Source of the DNA: Malus domestica
Lineage: Eukaryota; Streptophyta; Magnoliopsida; Rosales; Rosaceae
Reading direction: 5' to 3'
Length of the DNA stretch: 64,000 nucleotides
Assembly: GCF_042453785.1 (NCBI RefSeq)
Contig: NC_091667.1
Location: 12,366,001-12,430,000, forward strand
Numbering within the stretch: the stretch's first letter is position 1; the number at the start of each line of letters is the position of its first letter. Position numbers and translations under genes: made by a program. A model generated the notes under the pieces. It did not search any database, was not told the origin of the DNA, and saw nothing but the letters and a program-made list of their open reading frames with translations. Positions 1 through 11,177 of this stretch are shown piece by piece.

Positions 1-835
1 GAATTTGTAGTTATCCTCCATTGATGAAGCTTTTGTTGGTGAAGCTTTGGAGTTGAAGCTTTGTAGGTGAAGCTTTGGAGTTGAAGCTTTTGTTGGCACC
101 ATAAATTGGTTTTGCTTCACACTGTCTTGATCAAGAGTGTGTGAAGCTTTTGAGAATTGTGGTTGCCCTCCATTGATGAAGCTTTTGTTGGCACCATAAA
201 TTGGTTTTGCTTCACACTATCTTGATCAAGAGTGTGTGAAGCTTTTGAGAATTGTGGTTGCCCTCTATTGATGAAGCTCTTGTTGGCACCATAAATTGGT
301 TTTGCTTCACACTGTCTTGATCAAGAGTGTGTGAAGCTTTTGAGAATTGTGGTTGAACTCCTTTGATGAAGCTCTTGTTGGCACCAGAAATTGGTTTTGC
401 TTCACACTGTCTTGATCAAGAGTGTGTGAAGCTTTTGAGAATTGTGGTTGCCCTCTATTGATGAAGCTCTTGTTGGCACCATAAATTGGTTTTGCTTCAC
501 ACTGTCTTGATCAAGAGTGTGTGAAGCTGTTGAAAATTGTGGTTGCTCTCCATTGATGAAGCTCTTGTTGGCACCATAAATTGGTTTTGCTTCACACTGT
601 TTTGATCAAGAGTGTGTGAAGCTTTTAAGAATTGTGGTTGAACTCCTTTGATGAAGCTCTTGTTGGCACCATAAATTGGTTTTGCTTCACACTGTCTTGA
701 TCAAGAGTATATGAAGCTTTAGAGAATTGTGGTTGCCCTCCATTGATGAAGCTCTTGTTGGCACCATAAATTGGTTTTGCTTCACACTGGCTTAATCAAG
801 AGTGTGTGAAACTTTCTATGAGTTGTAGTGTTTGC
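1..835 (-). repeat. 95-bp tandem array in the 3' non-coding part of a Tat-type retrotransposon
   Basis: The motif TGTTGGCACC recurs at 91, 186, 281, 376, 471, 566, 661 and 756, an exact 95-bp period over eight copies. Each unit holds an imperfect palindrome around TTGATCAA flanked by GCTTCACAC-type arms. The first 90 bases belong to a neighbouring array of AAGCTT-containing 15-bp units. The same array occurs in the opposite orientation at 28420-29150, so this is the 3' untranslated part of the minus-strand element whose pol lies at 1925-5945. No coding potential is seen. Confidence 0.93.
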
Positions 836-1039
836 ATTGTTACAGAGGGGAAATGTTTGAAGCAGATGCAAGAGAGCTGAATAGTTTGATCTTCGTATGC
901 CATGCACTGAAGTTGTTGTTGGCTTGCAATAAGACTTTGTTGGTGACTATAACTTTTGTTGGGCATAAGTGCTCCCTTAGTTGAGTTGTCAAGCTTGAGG
1001 GTTTTTGATTATTTGTGAATGCTAGAAGTTCACATGTAC
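836..1039 (-). other. Spacer between two tandem arrays of the Tat-type element
   Basis: This is the reverse-complement counterpart of about 28190-28400 in the plus-strand copy (for example the stretch around 960-1010 matches 28205-28265). No gene or RNA is seen. Confidence 0.7.
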
Positions 1040-1600
1040 AAGTTGTACCACTCGTCTTCTAGTAGGTGGACTGAATGGTGAGTTGCTTTCATCACTTGGT
1101 TGGTGGTACGAAGGTAAGTTCATTCTTCCCCTGGTTGGTGGCATGAATGGTAAGTTGCCAAATGATATTAGAGTACGGGTTGTACATTTAATCACCTGGT
1201 TGGTGGCATGAAGGAGAGTACAGGTTGTACATTTCATCACCTGGTTGGTGGCATAAAGGTGAGTTCCTTCTTCACCTGGTTGGTGGCATGAGTGGCAAGT
1301 TGCCAAATGATATTAGGGTACGGGTTGTACATTTCATCACCTGGTTGGTGGCATGAAAGAGAGTACGGGTTGTACATTTCATCACATGGTTGGTGGCATG
1401 AAGATGAGTTCATTCTTCACCTGGTTGGTGGCATGAGTGGCAAGTTGCCAAATAATATTAGAGTACGGGTTGTACATTTCATCACCTAGTTAGTGGCATG
1501 AAGGAGAGTACGGGTTGTACATTTCATCACCTGGTTGGTGGCATGAAGATAAGTTCCTTCTTCACATTTCATCACATGGTTAGTGAGAGTCAGGGCAAGG
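1040..1600 (-). repeat. Tandem array with CACC-AACCA-GGTG mini-hairpins (35/45/65-bp units)
   Basis: CACCTGGTTGGTGG-type motifs recur throughout, separated by segments that read GTACAACCCGTA and TTGGCAACTTGCC on the other strand. This is the inverted counterpart of 27421-28160, where the spacing of the core motif alternates between 35, 45 and 65 bp. The core itself is a small inverted repeat (CACC/GGTG). Short ORFs here come from the repeat and are not genes. Confidence 0.88.
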
Positions 1601-1924
1601 TGTCTAGGCACATTGTAGCAAGTGTCGAATGACACAAAATATGTTGAACCCTTTCAAAGCACATTTGACTTATGTATGAATGTGTTGGAATGTATGATTG
1701 AACGAATATACTGTGAAGCTGTTCGTTTATTTGTATAGCCTTGTTAACATATACTTAGACTTTGTTTCATGTTGGAAGCATTCATGTTGAAGCTTTGAAC
1801 CCGAGTGTTTCATTGCTAGGAATGTAAGAGGATTATGATCAAGTTGTCTAAATCACCTCTTTATTGAATTCATGCCAAATAGTCTTCGTTACATAGGATG
1901 CCGAACAGCTGAAGCTTAACACTT
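1601..1924 (-). other. Non-coding region between pol and the repeat arrays of the Tat-type element
   Basis: This stretch corresponds to about 27180-27420 of the plus-strand copy (the segment near 1600-1700 matches 27340-27410 reversed). No coding sequence is seen beyond the end of integrase. Confidence 0.6.
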
Positions 1925-2990
1925 GTACAATGTGAGTTTACTTGTAATAGTACTTCAAGTGATCAGCGTTCCATGGATGGCCAATGGTCTTGCCATCGGA
2001 GCTTCTAAGCTTGTAGGAGCCAGGGCGACTAATGCCAACAACTTCAAACGGTTCATCCTAGTTTGGACTAAGTGTTCATTCACTCGGGACTCTGTCGCAG
2101 AGTAATCTTTTCTTCAATACCCAGTCCCTCACTTTGAAAGAACGAGGTTTGACCCTTGAGTCATAGTAGTTGGAGATGCGCTGCTTGTGGGCGACATTCC
2201 TCAAGTGAGCCTGGTTTCTGTGTTCCTTGACTAGATCTAAGTTGAGGGTAAGTTATTTGTCATTTTCGCTTTGCATGTAGTTCTGGACTCGAAACGTTGC
2301 TTGCTCAAGCTCAATTGGGACAATTGACTCTGTACCAAAGGCAAGTGAGAATGGGTTTTCTCTTGTTGATGTCCGATACGAAGTACAGTATGACCATATA
2401 ACTTGGGGTATAAATTCTGGCCAACAACCTTTAGCCTTGTCCAAGCTGGTTTTCAAATATCGCTTGATTATTTTGTTGATGGCTTCAACTTGTCCATTAG
2501 ACTGGGGATGAGCTGGGGAGGCAAAACATAAGTTGATGTTGAACTTAGAGCAGAACATCCTGAACTTATTGTTGTCAAACTATCGCCCGTTGTCAGTGAC
2601 TATCGCATTGGGAATGCCGAATCTGCAAATGATGTTCTTCCATACGAATTCTTCTATTTTTACCTCATTAATGGTTACCAAGGGTTCTATTTCGGCCCAC
2701 TTTGTGAAGTAGTCAACTGCAACGATTGCATAGCGAACCTTGCCCTTCCTTGTAGGCATTGGGTCGATCAAATCAAGTCCCCATTGGGCGAAGGGTCAAG
2801 GGTTGATCATAAGAGTGAGCGGCTCGGGAGGGGAGTGAGGAATAGTTGCGTAGCGTTGACACTTATCACATGAGCGGGATATTCTAATGGCATCTTGGTG
2901 GAGTGTTGGCCAATAATATCCTTAGCAAAAAGCCTTGTGTGCTAAGGATCAAGATCCAAATTGATCTCCGCATACTCCTTCATGTATTTC
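1925..2990 (-). pseudogene. Integrase of the Tat-type Ty3/gypsy element, decayed
   Basis: Read on the minus strand, the zinc-finger region gives way to the catalytic core with GLDLIDP (first Asp), IVTDNG (second Asp) and NGQVEAINK (Glu), the DDE arrangement of retroviral-type integrases. Downstream come WPEFIPQVIWSY and TESIVPIELE, typical of plant gypsy integrases, then a C-terminal tail with GSYKL and NADHLKYYYK near 1960. The frame is broken by in-frame stops (one just after TDNGR near 2577), so the protein cannot be made whole. Integrase would insert the cDNA copy. It follows the RNase H domains, as expected for Ty3/gypsy order. Family assignment is firm; the exact ends are approximate. 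Confidence 0.9.
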
Positions 2991-3062
2991 CCAAAGGACA
3001 GTTTCTGCCTCTACGGGCGTAAGACATCTTAGGTATAGTAGGTTAAAACCCCGTTTGTAGAG

Positions 3063-3809
3063 TTAGTCATTAATGATCAAGTAACGGGTAACCTTGTATC
3101 GAATTTGCTTAGCTTGGACTTTGTCATTTGGAAGGGTGCCATGAGCAAGGAATCTATAAATCGGGGTAATCCAACTATCTCCTTGTTGTAAGTTGCACAC
3201 TTCCGCAGCCATGGTGCTTGGTGCTGCCAATAATTCGATCTGAATTTTTCTCCCAATCTTGTCTTCCACCGCTGAGGTGAGGCGAGCCAAATCATCTGCA
3301 TGACTGTTTTCCGCTCTAGGAATTTGAGTGATTTGGTAGTGGAAGTGCTTGAGCAACAATTGTGTTTATGCCAGATATGCTGCCATGAAGCTATCCTTAA
3401 CATCAAAGTTGTTGGTGACTTGGTTAACCACCAATAGGGAGTCACTGAAGATATCAATTCGTTTAACCCCAAAGTGTTTGGCCAAACGTAAGCCGGCTAG
3501 GAGGGCTTCATATTCGGCCTCATTGTTCGACGCCTTAAATTTGAAACGAAGAGCATACTCCATCGCCACTTTGTCAGGGGTCGTAAGGACTAGTCCTGCT
3601 TCATAACCCTGTTGGTTGGACGAGCCATCAACATATAGACTCCGTGTTGGGGCTGTTGGTTCTATTTTCTGAGCTTCCAAGGGTAATGAAACCACTTCTT
3701 TAGGCGTAGAAACAATGTCAACAGGATATGTGAAGTCGACGATGAAGTCTGCCACTGTTTGGCCCTTCTTAGCTGGCTTTGGTTGGTAGGAGATGTCAAA
3801 CTCACCCAA
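3063..3809 (-). pseudogene. Second (plant/archaeal-type) RNase H domain of the Tat-type element
   Basis: The minus strand encodes LYVDGSSNQQGYEAGLVL, then SNNEAEYEALLAGL and SDSLLVVNQV, the D-E-D signature of a type-1 RNase H, followed by HFHYQITQIPRAENSHADDLARL. This domain comes after the RNase H that belongs to RT, so the element carries two RNase H domains in series. A dual RNase H is a known feature of the Tat lineage of Ty3/gypsy elements and is the main basis for the lineage call. An in-frame stop splits the domain near 3365. It would degrade the RNA strand during reverse transcription. Confidence 0.88.
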
Positions 3810-3818
3810 TGCTATCGC

Positions 3819-5283
3819 CTATTTGATCATTCGCCCGAAAGTGTTAGAACTTTGAAGTATCTGTCGAAGAGGATGATTGGTAAACACGATGATGGAGTGT
3901 GCTTGGAAGTAAGGGCGAAGTTTTCGAGCAGACATGACCAATGCTAGAGCCAATTTCTCAATGTTGGAGTATCGTGTTTCCGCATCTTGTAAGGCCTTGC
4001 TAGCGTAGTAGACAGGCCATTCAACATTACCATCATTTCGAATAAGAACGGAACTTACTGCTGAAGCCGATACCGACAGATAGATAATGAGAGTGTTACC
4101 AACCTCAGGTTTGGAGAGCAAATGGGTTTTGCTCATGTAGTCTTTGAGGTTCTTGAATGCCTCAGTATATTCATCAGTCTATGTAATGTACTTCTTACTT
4201 CCCTTAAGTGCTTTGAAGAAAGGAGCACATCTGTCGGTGGCCTTAGAGATGAACCTAGTTAAGGCTGCCACCTTACCAGTAAGGCTCTGGATGTCTTTTG
4301 AAGTTACCGGTTCCTTCATGTCGAGGATTGCTTTGATATTCTCAGGATGAGCCTCAATGCCTCGTTGGCTTATCATGAAGCCTAAGAATTTGCTAGAGCC
4401 TACACCGAAGGTACATTTGTTGGGGTTCAACCTCATTCGATACCTATTCAGAATGGTGAAAGTTTCAGATAGGTTGGTGATATGTTGGTCAGCATGTTTG
4501 CTCTTGACTAACATATCATCAACGTAAACTTCCATGCTCTTCCCAATCCGTTCGGCGAACATTGAATTGACCAGTCTCTCATAAGTCGCTCCTGCATTCT
4601 TTAGGCCGAAGGGCATAACTTTATAGCAATATAGTCCCCTGTTAGTAGTGAAGGCTGTGTGTTCTTGGTCCGAAGGGTTTATGAGGATTTGGTTGTATCC
4701 TGAGTAAGTATCCATGAAGTTCAGGAGTTCAAACCCTGCCGTAGAGTCTATAAGTATGTCTATGAGAGGAAGAGGAAAACTATCATTCGGGCATCATTTG
4801 TTTATGTTGGTGTAATCGACACACATTCTCCATAAGACCTTTTGGAGCAGGAGACTTTCCTTGGTCGGATTCTTCTTAACAAGGATAACATTTGCTACCC
4901 ACGTTGGATAATTGACTTCATGGACGAAGCCTATGCCTTTGAGTTTTTCAACTTCTGCCTTCATTGCCTCGTACCGTTCAACGTCATAAGATCTTCACTT
5001 CTGTCTCACTGGCTTGGTCTTAGGGTCAATACTTAAGCGATGACAGATTATATCGGGAGAGATGCCTGACATGTCCTCGTATGACCAGGCGAAGACCTCA
5101 ATGTTCTCTTGCAAAAAAGAGATCAATGCCAACCGAATGGGTGGTGACAAAGTGGTACCAATTTTCACCATGCGATACGGATAATCTTTTGAGATAGAGA
5201 CCTTTTCCAACTCTTCTCTTCAGCGGGTTGTGCTTGCTGGGTGAAAGAGTCATCTCGAGGATTGTCGGGTTGATTGTTGCCAC
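3819..5283 (-). pseudogene. Reverse transcriptase and first RNase H, Tat-type Ty3/gypsy
   Basis: The minus strand reads through FMDTYSGYNQI, FTTNRGLYCYKVMPFGLKNA and the catalytic YVDDMLVKS box (near 4515), then FLGFMISQRGIEA and the RNase H segment YYASKALQDAETRYSNIEKLALAL with NHPLRQIL. These are the canonical RT and RNase H motifs of plant gypsy elements. The upstream part (5283-4720) is recognisable by FAWSYEDMSGI and the Asp of RT motif A. Several in-frame stops (for example near 4177 and 4783) interrupt the frame, so this is a relic. It lies between protease and the second RNase H. Confidence 0.92.
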
Positions 5284-5399
5284 TGTGAAGATCCAAGTTG
5301 GCTTCGTCTGGGCTGGTCTTTATAACTTGGTCATGTATAGAAAGGGTTTCATTGGGCACATGCAGGTGTTGTTGCTTGACCAAAGTGTTGTAACATGAT

Positions 5400-5945
5400 C
5401 GTGCACTAAGTTGATCTCCTCTGATGTAACAATTGCCATAGGGGGTTGGAAATTTCGTCAACAACATATGTGTGGATACCATGGCCTTGAGATCATTGAT
5501 GCCTGTGCGTTCGAAGATGACATTGTATGCAGGTTGGGCAATCAACCACCAAGAAGTTAGTGGTAATGGTAGCTGTGTAAGGGTCTGTACCAATGGTGAA
5601 AGGTAAGTGTATGCTCCCCAATGGTTGCACGATATCACCGGAGAAGCTTATCAGAGGGGAAATCGAGCAGTCGAGCAAGTGTTCAGCTACATTAAGTGCC
5701 CTGAAAGCTTCAGCAAACATGATATTGACCGAAGCCCTCGTGTCTACCAGGATTCGTCATACTTCAAAGTTGGCTATGTGAGCTTCCACAATCAGTGGGT
5801 CGTTGTGAGGGTAGATGATACCTCTTTCTTCCTCAGGGTAGAAACATATTGGATCCCAGTTAGGCTTTTGATACTTACCTTCCCTGATGTCTTCCACGTG
5901 AAACACTTGGTAACCAGACCTTAAAGCTCGTTCACTATTTTTCAT
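5400..5945 (-). pseudogene. Aspartic protease region of the Tat-type element, catalytic motif damaged
   Basis: The minus strand contains ILVDTRASVNIMF near 5730-5757, followed by FSGDIVQPLGSIHLPFTIG, the layout of a retrotransposon pepsin-type protease. The catalytic triad normally reads D-T/S-G. Here the glycine codon is AGG (Arg), and a TGA stop sits a few codons upstream. Both changes would abolish the enzyme. The domain follows the gag zinc-knuckle region, as in other gypsy polyproteins. Confidence 0.85.
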
Positions 5946-6005
5946 GGCCTTGTTGGAAGATTTAGATATGGGTGTGCCACCATTTATGGAATATATCGCA
6001 TTTAC

Positions 6006-7082
6006 TTAGCGTTGGTTACGGTTACCCCTTAGAAGGTGAAGGAGGAATTGATCAATTTTTCCTTCATATGCCAAAGCTTCAATATGATCACGAAGGGTGA
6101 TACACTTCTCGCCGTCATGGCCGTTATGCTCGTGGTAGCAGCAAAACGTGCCCGTGTTCTTCGTAGGCTTGTAATCCGGGTGCCTCGGCTTTGGCTTCGG
6201 TATCAACTGTGCTATGCTGGGGTAAATGGCCACACATGTGGTGTTCAAAGGTGTGTATGCCTCATACATCGGGGTAAGGGTTGTCCTGACACGTGTTTGA
6301 CCCACTGTGTTGACTGTCTGGGGTCGGGGATTATCATGGCGATACCCTTGGTTATCGCGGTAGTGTTCTTTACTCATTTTACTAAAATGAGATTGGTGAA
6401 CATGAAAATCTTTCCTTTTGCCCTAAGATTGATATGTCTGTTGACTTGGCAAAGTATTAAGTAAGGCAGGGGGAGGCACCACTGCCGTTTAGAGTCGAGG
6501 TCTTCTCATTTGGTTGGATTTGGCTTCTACTCCCTACTTTCTGATAAAGGGTGGTTATGGGGGGTTTCCCTTGATATGTCCTTGCCTCGGCAGAGGCATG
6601 GTTGTAAGCCTATGCCATCACCTCAGAGTAAGTCTTCCAAGTGTTGGCATTGATCATGTACTTGAAGAAACAATCACGTAGGCCTGCCATGAAGGCCTTG
6701 AGAGCGGTTTTGTCATCTGCCTCAGCATAGCGAGAATACTCATGGCTGAAACGACCAGCATACTCTCGTAGTGACTTGTCCGGCTTCTGATGAATAGTGT
6801 ACAAGTCATCTGCAGAATGCAAGCGATCGGTCTGGAAGATGTGTTGAGAGACAAACCGTTTCCTCAGTTCCTCAAATGAGTCTACTATCTCAGGTGGAAG
6901 ACGACAATACCAGTTTAGAGCTCCGCCAAAGAGGGTGAAGGGGAAGAGAAGACATCGCTCTTCGTCGGTGTGCATCCGATATGTCATGGTGGACTCAAAG
7001 AGGTTAAGGTGTTCAATTGGATCCTCCATTCCAGTATAGAGTTGTAAACCAAGCTTTTGCTTTATCTTCGCTTGAAGGGGGT
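6006..7082 (-). pseudogene. Gag of the Tat-type element, split by a later insertion
   Basis: The minus strand encodes a retrotransposon gag domain (EDPIEHLNLFESTM, GGALNWYCRLPPE, SLREYAGRFSHEYSR) from about 7029 to 6610. A Cys/His segment follows near 6230-6120 (CCYHEHNGHDGEKC, then LRDHIEALAYEGKIDQFL), characteristic of gypsy gag nucleocapsids. The 5' part of gag is cut at 7082 by the 9.76-kb element and resumes at 16841-16922. This is proved by colinearity with 26040-26130 on the plus strand. Frameshifts are present between the two blocks. Confidence 0.9.
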
Positions 7083-9163
7083 TGATCGGATCATATTTAT
7101 ATATATTTTTACTTCGAATTCACTCGTCTTTTCTTAGTTAGTTCCTTATATTTTTGAGCTATTTACGTTATTTTTGTATTTATAGGATTTGTTATGCAAA
7201 GAAAATAAAAATAGAACAAGTGAAATTTTATGTAATAAATTCGTCAAAAGCAAATTTAAATTACAATATTGCTAACCCATTGTGACGCTAAATGATAAAC
7301 CAATATTTAAACTATATATTTCATCCTTTTTCTTTTCTTGTCTAATTTAGTTGGAAGCTTTAAGTATTTATGATACTTTTGATATTTTGTGTTTGTAAGA
7401 GTAACATGATCGAAAGAACTTATTTTTCTGCTATGTGGGGCTGCTAGAAAATAAATGAAAATAAAAGGAAAGACAGCGAGAATCCAAGGGAAAGAAGTGT
7501 GGAAGCTGTGTTGCAGCTGGAGGTGAAGAAAAGAATAAAGAAAGAGAGCAGTGGGGGTCAGCCGAGAAGATAAGCAGAAGAGGCTGGCAGCGAGAGAAGA
7601 ATGGAATAAAAAGATAGGTGGAAGGCTGAACGAGGAGGTGCGGATGGAACAAGAAATATATAAAAGAAATGGGCAGGAAAGGAGGGAACGTGAAAGGTGC
7701 GGAAGAACAGCTGCTTGGCAGCGTGGAAGAAAATAAAGAAAAGGAAAGCTGCCTCTTGCAGCAAGGCAGAGAGTAGCAGGTGAAAAGGAAGCTGCTTTGC
7801 AGCTGGACAAGGCGGGCAGAGGAGCTGCTTTGGCAGCTGGATAGGTCAGAAACAAGAAGAAAAAGAAAAGTCAAAAAGCTAGGGGGAGGGCTGCCTTTGG
7901 ACAGCGTGATATAGAGGAGAGAGTGCAGAGGGAGAATGGACTGACGGGGAGAGCAGCACGGAGGAGGTCACAAGCTGCCTTTGGCAGCGTGACTGGCAGA
8001 ACACGGAGACTTGCGGGGAGACTAGCGAGGAGCTGCTTTGCGCGAGAGGACAGAGAGAGAAGGCGGGAGCAGCGTGAGCCTCGGCAGGGGTTCAAAGAGC
8101 ACGGACAGAAACAGAAGCAGCAAGCTTCTCCTCTTTCGGTTAAAACTTTCCAGCTTATGTTTTACTTTTGGTTAAATGTTATAATAATGTGTAACTAAAT
8201 TAATTTTGGCTAGAGGTTAATTCAAAGCCATGAATATATTTGTAATATGAATTGATTACCTTCAGTTGTGATTTCTGAGTTGTGATTTAATTTGCTTAAC
8301 TGCTTGATTGATAACTAATTTGTGTATGTCGATTAAGAGTGCACGCTTAATTTTCATGCATGAATTCGATGCTAGAATATAAGGGAGTTTCACCTAATCG
8401 TTATGAACTTATATTCACAAGTAGTGAAGGTTGCTAGTCACAATCACGTTAAGTAAATTCTTGGCATAAGTTTCATGCAAATCATAGTAACGAGTGCCTC
8501 GTCAATGCTTATGTTTTTCATAGAAGTTAATGATTCTTGCTTGTATCTCTATTATGCAATTCATGTAGGGAACTTGTAGGGAATGTTTTGGGTTGTTGTA
8601 TGCAATCATCCAACCCAATAACTTGTGGAAAAACTGAGGGTTAATTAGTGCAATTCACGGTTAATTTGGGGCGTTGAGATTTACAATTTATTGAAAGAAC
8701 AACTGAAAATCAATTTAGGTTGCATATGTGTCATGTGTGGAGAAGAACCCTCTAGCTAGTCTGTCACCTATTCTTTCACCTTAATTTCATGCTTTTGTCA
8801 ATTCTGTAATTTATTTAAGTTTAATTTACTTTTCATCAAAACCAAACACCCCCCATTATTAAATTATATTATTTAGTTAGTTTTCATTGTTGTTAGTCTT
8901 TTAATTCAATTTCCGTCCATTTTAGTTCCCAGTGTCTAATTTGATTGTTTTCATTATTTTGAGTCATTCTAAGTGTGTTTCGAGTTATTAAGAGTTTTTA
9001 GCCTAGTTTTGTGTCCTTGAGTCTTGTTTAATATTTTTAAATTAATTTAGAATAGATTAGCAATCCCTCCTAATCCCCGGCCTAGAACGATACCCTACTT
9101 ACATCTATACTACAATTGTCAAAAAGAGGGTTTAATTTGTGTGTTAACTTATTTTTCACATCA
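7083..9163 (+). repeat. 5' LTR (2081 bp) of the TR-GAG element
   Basis: Starts TG and ends CA, and matches 14760-16840 with a constant offset of 7677. A TATA-like TATATAAAAG lies at 7657-7666. Downstream of it is a purine-rich stretch with a run of short GCTGC/GCAGC hairpins. The several ORFs in this LTR appear unchanged in the other LTR and have low-complexity, Ser/Leu/Phe-rich products on the antisense strand. They are not credible genes. Confidence 0.95.
7504..7988 (+). repeat. Series of short perfect hairpins in the LTR leader
   Basis: Inverted repeats of GCTGC with GCAGC and 3-5-base loops lie at 7710-7722, 7748-7762, 7791-7803, 7824-7837 and 7974-7988. Variants lie at 7504-7518 (AGCTG/CAGCT) and 7890-7905 (GCTG/CAGC). 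Most lie downstream of the TATA-like box at 7657, so if that box is used they would be folded into the 5' leader RNA. All recur 7677 bp downstream in the 3' LTR. Confidence 0.8.
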
Positions 9164-9168
9164 AATTT

Positions 9169-9186
9169 TGGCGCCGTTGCCGGGGA
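9169..9186 (+). promoter_or_regulatory. Primer-binding site, tRNA-Asp type
   Basis: TGGCGCCGTTGCCGGGGA starts five bases after the 5' LTR. It is complementary to the 3' end of plant tRNA-Asp, the primer commonly used by Athila-type elements. Confidence 0.85.
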
Positions 9187-9298
9187 TTAGCAACTTTGCT
9201 AATCCCTTTATTTTTGTTTTAATTTATATTTATATTGGTGTTTGTGTATTTTACTTTTGATATTTGATTTATTTTTCTTTCTTTGATTTTAGGTACAA

Positions 9299-10771
9299 AT
9301 GGAGCGAGACATGGCACTTGCGACCATTCAAGCTCAATTGGCACAGCTCACTGCTCAATTGACTCATAATGCCGAACGGACCACAATGCCAAGTGTCCCT
9401 ACATTTGATGTGCCCTATGGGCAAGGTTATCAAAGTCCTCAATTTTATGCAAATGAAGATGTTTGGGGATATCAAGGCCATAACCAATCGAGGGGCAACA
9501 TTTTTTCCAACGCTTACAATTCAGATTGGAGAGGTAATTCAGATTATATGTGGGATGAACCTCAACAATTTCAACAAGGTGGATATTGGCAGCAAGACGA
9601 GTTCTATTCAAGACCTATGCAGCCACCACAGCATCCCCCACAACAATTCCAATCAAATCAAAGTATGCCCGTGAATTATAATGAAATTCTTGAAGGACTA
9701 ATTTCTGTGATGCAGGGTTTACGAAAAGAAGAACAATTGCCGCCATCGGAAGAGTTTTATCAGTGGCCATATGAACAGTCACAGCCACCACAACAATCAA
9801 CCCAATTCCATTCAGGTACATCCTTGGATAATGATACACTTAATAAATTACTCACCTCTTTGAATCAGGGAGTAGAAAATCAAAACCAGGAGATGCAAGA
9901 TCGAGTCAAAAGAGTGGACGAATTGGAAATGCAAGTTGGGCAGATTGTGGAATTCATGGCACAGATTCGAGATCAAAGTGAACTTTCCAACTCAAACATT
10001 GCAAATTCAAAGGCAGAAAGTGAAATCGATGAAGCCATCACTTTGGAAGGTGACATGAAGGATGAAGCTGTCCCAGAACCATCCAAACACAGCCCGAACA
10101 TGGATGAATTGCTGCTGCAAGCAGAAGAGGAGGAGGACGACCTGGGCAGTTTAGAAGAATTCTTGCTGCAAGCTCCTCAAATCCCTATGTCATCCAACTC
10201 AGGTGAGGAAGTTCTAAATTCACTTCATTCTAACATTAGTCCACCAAATGTCCTTTTTCCTTGCAGGTTTTTGATTCCAAATATCAAAGAGAGTGAAAAA
10301 GACATTGTGGAAGCTCTTCCAAAGGTGCAAAGTGATATCCTAATTCTTGGTGCACCAAAACAAGTTCCCGATATTATTGAAATGTTCAAAGAACCTTGCA
10401 CACCAAGAAAAAGGATTCAAGAGAATGAAGTGGTTGAAGCATATCAAGAATACATCCAAGAGGCTGTGCATGAGACAATCAAGCCCAAAGCAGTTGAGTT
10501 TGATGACACGGGACAAGCCACAACCATCATAGTAAACCTGACCAAGTTCAAAGTCCCGGAAATGTTCACAGATGTGGTGTTTGTCATTGAGTTTGTGTCG
10601 GAAAAAGAAAATAAGCCATCTTCTCCAATTTTAATTTTAATTTATACTAACATGTTTCTTATTTTGATGATTCAGGCACCCACTCTTGAATTTAAACCAT
10701 TTCCGAATCATTTCAAGTATCACCTCCCATTAAAAGATAAATTCCATGCTTTGGAGCCGAGGGGAGGTTAA
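9299..10771 (+). CDS. Gag-derived protein of the TR-GAG element (490 aa)
   Basis: An uninterrupted ORF of 490 codons starts at the first ATG of the internal region, 136 bases after the LTR. The N-terminal third is rich in Gln, Pro and Tyr and holds FSNAYNSDWRGNSDYMW, which resembles the central part of Athila gag (a SNTYNPGW-like motif). Residues around 195-240 (QNQEMQDRVKRVDELEMQVGQ) look like a coiled coil, followed by an acidic region rich in Glu. The C-terminus (APTLEFKPFPNHFKYHLPL) resembles the very start of Athila pol, so the ORF appears to run from gag into a truncated pol start. No zinc knuckle or protease motif was seen. It probably forms or joins virus-like particles. Intact status fits the young age of the element. 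Confidence 0.8.
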   Translation: MERDMALATIQAQLAQLTAQLTHNAERTTMPSVPTFDVPYGQGYQSPQFYANEDVWGYQGHNQSRGNIFSNAYNSDWRGNSDYMWDEPQQFQQGGYWQQDEFYSRPMQPPQHPPQQFQSNQSMPVNYNEILEGLISVMQGLRKEEQLPPSEEFYQWPYEQSQPPQQSTQFHSGTSLDNDTLNKLLTSLNQGVENQNQEMQDRVKRVDELEMQVGQIVEFMAQIRDQSELSNSNIANSKAESEIDEAITLEGDMKDEAVPEPSKHSPNMDELLLQAEEEEDDLGSLEEFLLQAPQIPMSSNSGEEVLNSLHSNISPPNVLFPCRFLIPNIKESEKDIVEALPKVQSDILILGAPKQVPDIIEMFKEPCTPRKRIQENEVVEAYQEYIQEAVHETIKPKAVEFDDTGQATTIIVNLTKFKVPEMFTDVVFVIEFVSEKENKPSSPILILIYTNMFLILMIQAPTLEFKPFPNHFKYHLPLKDKFHALEPRGG

Positions 10772-11084
10772 AGGAAAGATTCGTCCGGCTAAAGACGTTA
10801 AATCAAGCGCTTCTTGGGAGGCAACCCAAGCATTCAACGAAGGGAGACTTTGGAATCGCTAACCAAATCAGATTTGAATTCTTACACCCTTATCTTTACT
10901 GCTTTCATTTTGTTTTGTTTAGTTAGTTGTGTTATTTGGTTGATTTCTGTGAGTTTGTGTTATTTAGTTTAAGTGTGGGGGAAGGTTAACCAAAGTCTTT
11001 TTACATTGATTTACATATTTTACATTGATTTAAAAAAAAAAATTAATTAAAAAAAATTAAAAAAAAAAACAAAAAAAAAAAAAA

Positions 11085-11115
<31 letters not shown>

Positions 11116-11167
11116 CACACTTAAAAAAAAAAAATAGAAATAAACATTTTTTACAATGATGTGTAAA
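10772..11167 (+). other. Post-gag non-coding segment with a PPT-like motif and A-rich tract
   Basis: Directly after the stop lies a segment with AAGACGTTAAATCAAGCGCT and TTGGGAGGCAACCCAA, which resembles the conserved stretch after pol in Athila-type elements. AAGTGTGGGGGAAGG at 10971 is a polypurine-like motif. 11031-11135 is nearly pure A with scattered C/T. No gene is seen. Confidence 0.6.
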
Positions 11168-11177
11168 CTAATAGCAT

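Noticed and set aside
7307..8198. Overlapping ORFs in the 2081-bp LTR (and copies at 14984-15875)
   Set aside because: Low-complexity products from purine-rich DNA, present equally in both LTRs and with no known domain.
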